The position numbers were made by a program, and so were the translations under genes. A stretch of DNA of 64,000 nt from Bdellovibrionales bacterium (GTDB taxonomy: Bacteria > Bdellovibrionota > Bdellovibrionia > Bdellovibrionales > UBA1609), in contig JAHDFM010000016.1 of the NCBI GenBank assembly GCA_020628165.1, positions 1-64,000 on the forward strand, read 5' to 3'. Positions 62,971 to 64,000 of the stretch are shown piece after piece; position 1 is the stretch's first letter; the number at the start of each line of letters is the position of its first letter. The notes beneath the pieces are model-generated. The model made no database searches and was not told the origin of the DNA. It saw nothing but the letters and a program-made list of their open reading frames with translations.

Positions 62971-64000
62971 ATGAAAATTGTAGTTATTTCTCATGAAAGG
63001 TCACTCAATAAAGCTGAAACAATAATTAATAATTTACATATATCTAATGAAATTTTTCTAGTAGTTGAACAAAAAATTTCTGCACATAAAACATATGCAA
63101 ATAAATGTCATCAAATTATAGAGGCTCCAAGCTTTGATGTTGAAATAATTAAGAGTAAAATTTCACATTGTGACAAGGTGTTCTGTGTTAGTGAGAATTT
63201 AATACCTGTTCAAAGTGAGCTTGAAAAATATTTTGGTATTTCGAATATTTCTAATTTGGCGTCTAAAGTTCTCTCAAATAAATTTGAACTTCACAAATTT
63301 TGTATGTCTAATCAATTAGAGAATTTTTGCCCGAAAACAATCATTCCATGTTCTGAAGAAATGTTAGATGTGTTCAGTGGCAAAGTTATTGTAAAGCCAG
63401 ATATAGGGACCGGCAGTAATCGTTTTTTGCCTAATAAGTTTTGTGATCTGGAATATAAAGTATGGGATTCAGCCAGAGACTTAATTAGCTTCTTAAAAAA
63501 ATTAGATCTTGCAGATTTATTTTTTCAGATAAATAAAGAATCTATAAAAATAAATAGATTTAATTATAAGCCTTGTAAAATGCTAGTTCAGAGTTTCATT
63601 ACAAATGATGTACCTGTTTATGCCCCTTGTGGTCTTTATAAAAATGGTGTAGCAAAAATTTCATTTTTTGTGAAAACTAATCCAGCGTTGGTAAACTATT
63701 CGAAAGGTATGGCAGATGTAGGCAATAAAGAGGTCTATTCTGTACCTGTTCATGAAGTGCCTCAGGAAATTTTGAGCAAATCCAAAGTGTTCATAGAGAA
63801 ACTTTTGACGAGTTTAAATGTTAAAGAAATTTTTTTTTCTGGCCCTGATATTTATCCTTCAAAAGGGTCATTTTATGCTATTGATTTTAATCCTAGGCCT
63901 GGACACTTTTTTAATTTGATTGATAAAATTAATAATGGTTCGGTATTTGAATCCACTTGGTCTGGCAAGCGAGCTGATATTTTTAAGAATTTGCATTGGA
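62971..64000 (+). CDS. ATP-grasp ligase, cut by the right window edge
   Basis: At least 343 residues are visible, starting MKIVVISHERS. An N-terminal pre-ATP-grasp domain is followed by an ATP-binding lysine and glycine loop at 140-149 (VIVKPDIGTGS). Near 315 comes the metal-binding DFNPRPG motif, with Asp and Asn ligands. The frame is open at the edge. Family members join a carboxylate to an amine or thiol through an acyl phosphate. In this cluster it is the leading candidate for an amide or dipeptide bond. The rest of the gene and the cluster end are outside the window. Confidence 0.85.
   Translation, partial: MKIVVISHERSLNKAETIINNLHISNEIFLVVEQKISAHKTYANKCHQIIEAPSFDVEIIKSKISHCDKVFCVSENLIPVQSELEKYFGISNISNLASKVLSNKFELHKFCMSNQLENFCPKTIIPCSEEMLDVFSGKVIVKPDIGTGSNRFLPNKFCDLEYKVWDSARDLISFLKKLDLADLFFQINKESIKINRFNYKPCKMLVQSFITNDVPVYAPCGLYKNGVAKISFFVKTNPALVNYSKGMADVGNKEVYSVPVHEVPQEILSKSKVFIEKLLTSLNVKEIFFSGPDIYPSKGSFYAIDFNPRPGHFFNLIDKINNGSVFESTWSGKRADIFKNLHW

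Noticed and set aside
44102..64000. Phosphonate antibiotic pathway (synthase plus aconitase plus B12 radical SAM resembles phosphinothricin or FR-900098 steps)
   Set aside because: No PEP mutase or phosphonopyruvate decarboxylase is visible. It remains possible only if those lie outside the window.
44102..64000. Ribosomally made peptide (RiPP) cluster
   Set aside because: SPASM/twitch enzymes and ATP-grasp fit RiPPs, but I found no short precursor ORF in the very small spacers and no leader-binding RRE-like protein. A precursor could still lie beyond the right edge.
1..64000. tRNA, rRNA, CRISPR arrays, insertion sequences, prophage
   Set aside because: I looked for T-loop motifs, regularly spaced repeats, transposase or integrase motifs and phage structural genes and saw none.

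Overview
The window looks like a chromosomal stretch from an AT-rich Gram-negative bacterium. It encodes BamD, a LolA-like carrier, several lipoproteins with clear lipoboxes, and PilT. The mix of predator-like secreted lipoproteins, the AST arginine pathway, the methylmalonyl-CoA pathway and nucleoside salvage would fit the Bdellovibrionota or a neighbouring lineage. That placement is inference from gene content, because no rRNA or other taxonomic marker is present. No tRNA, rRNA, CRISPR array, insertion sequence or prophage was recognised.

Left part (1-43.9 kb), mostly housekeeping. A LamG lipoprotein runs off the left edge, followed by two small unknown or DUF genes. The minus-strand operon asnS-pccB-pccA-BCCP-mcm makes asparaginyl-tRNA synthetase, a three-subunit acyl-CoA carboxylase and a methylmalonyl-CoA mutase catalytic subunit. 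Next come a subtilase lipoprotein, a lipoprotein-type KatG, the deoC-deoA-punA-amidohydrolase nucleoside catabolic operon and pilT. On the plus strand are rng, two small genes, then rplU-rpmA-obgE-nadD/rsfS-rlmH, where NadD and RsfS are fused and L21 has a histone-like tail. A toxin-antitoxin locus with a frame-shifted toxin, comF, lolA and rimO follow. The minus strand then carries hpt, TPR, bamD, an AI-2E permease, a cyclic-nucleotide-binding protein and a TPR/SH3 protein. An arginine-succinyltransferase-type operon (astC-like, unusual M20 hydrolase, astA, astD) and mltG complete this part.

Right part (about 44.1-64 kb, open at the right edge) is a dense and visibly more AT-rich cluster that reads as an undescribed small-molecule biosynthetic system. 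A plus-strand arm holds a B12-type radical SAM enzyme, an AspH-like oxygenase, a NodU/TobZ-type carbamoyltransferase and a SPASM radical SAM enzyme. It converges on a ten-gene minus-strand arm: twitch radical SAM, a peroxiredoxin fold lacking its catalytic Cys, an AspH-like oxygenase, a second B12 radical SAM, a methyltransferase, a HisC-like aminotransferase, a homocitrate-synthase-like enzyme, LeuD-like and LeuC-like subunits, and a PP-loop ATPase. Beyond these are two further AspH-like oxygenases, an MmgE/PrpD protein, an unassigned protein, an alpha/beta hydrolase and a partial ATP-grasp ligase.

Taken together the cluster suggests the following scheme, which is inference. A 2-oxo acid is extended or isomerised by the synthase and LeuCD module and aminated by the HisC-like enzyme. 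The resulting unusual amino acid is then C-methylated or rearranged by radical SAM enzymes, hydroxylated by HxD...H oxygenases, carbamoylated, and perhaps joined by ATP-grasp or PP-loop ligation. No NRPS, PKS, glycosyltransferase or obvious precursor peptide is visible.
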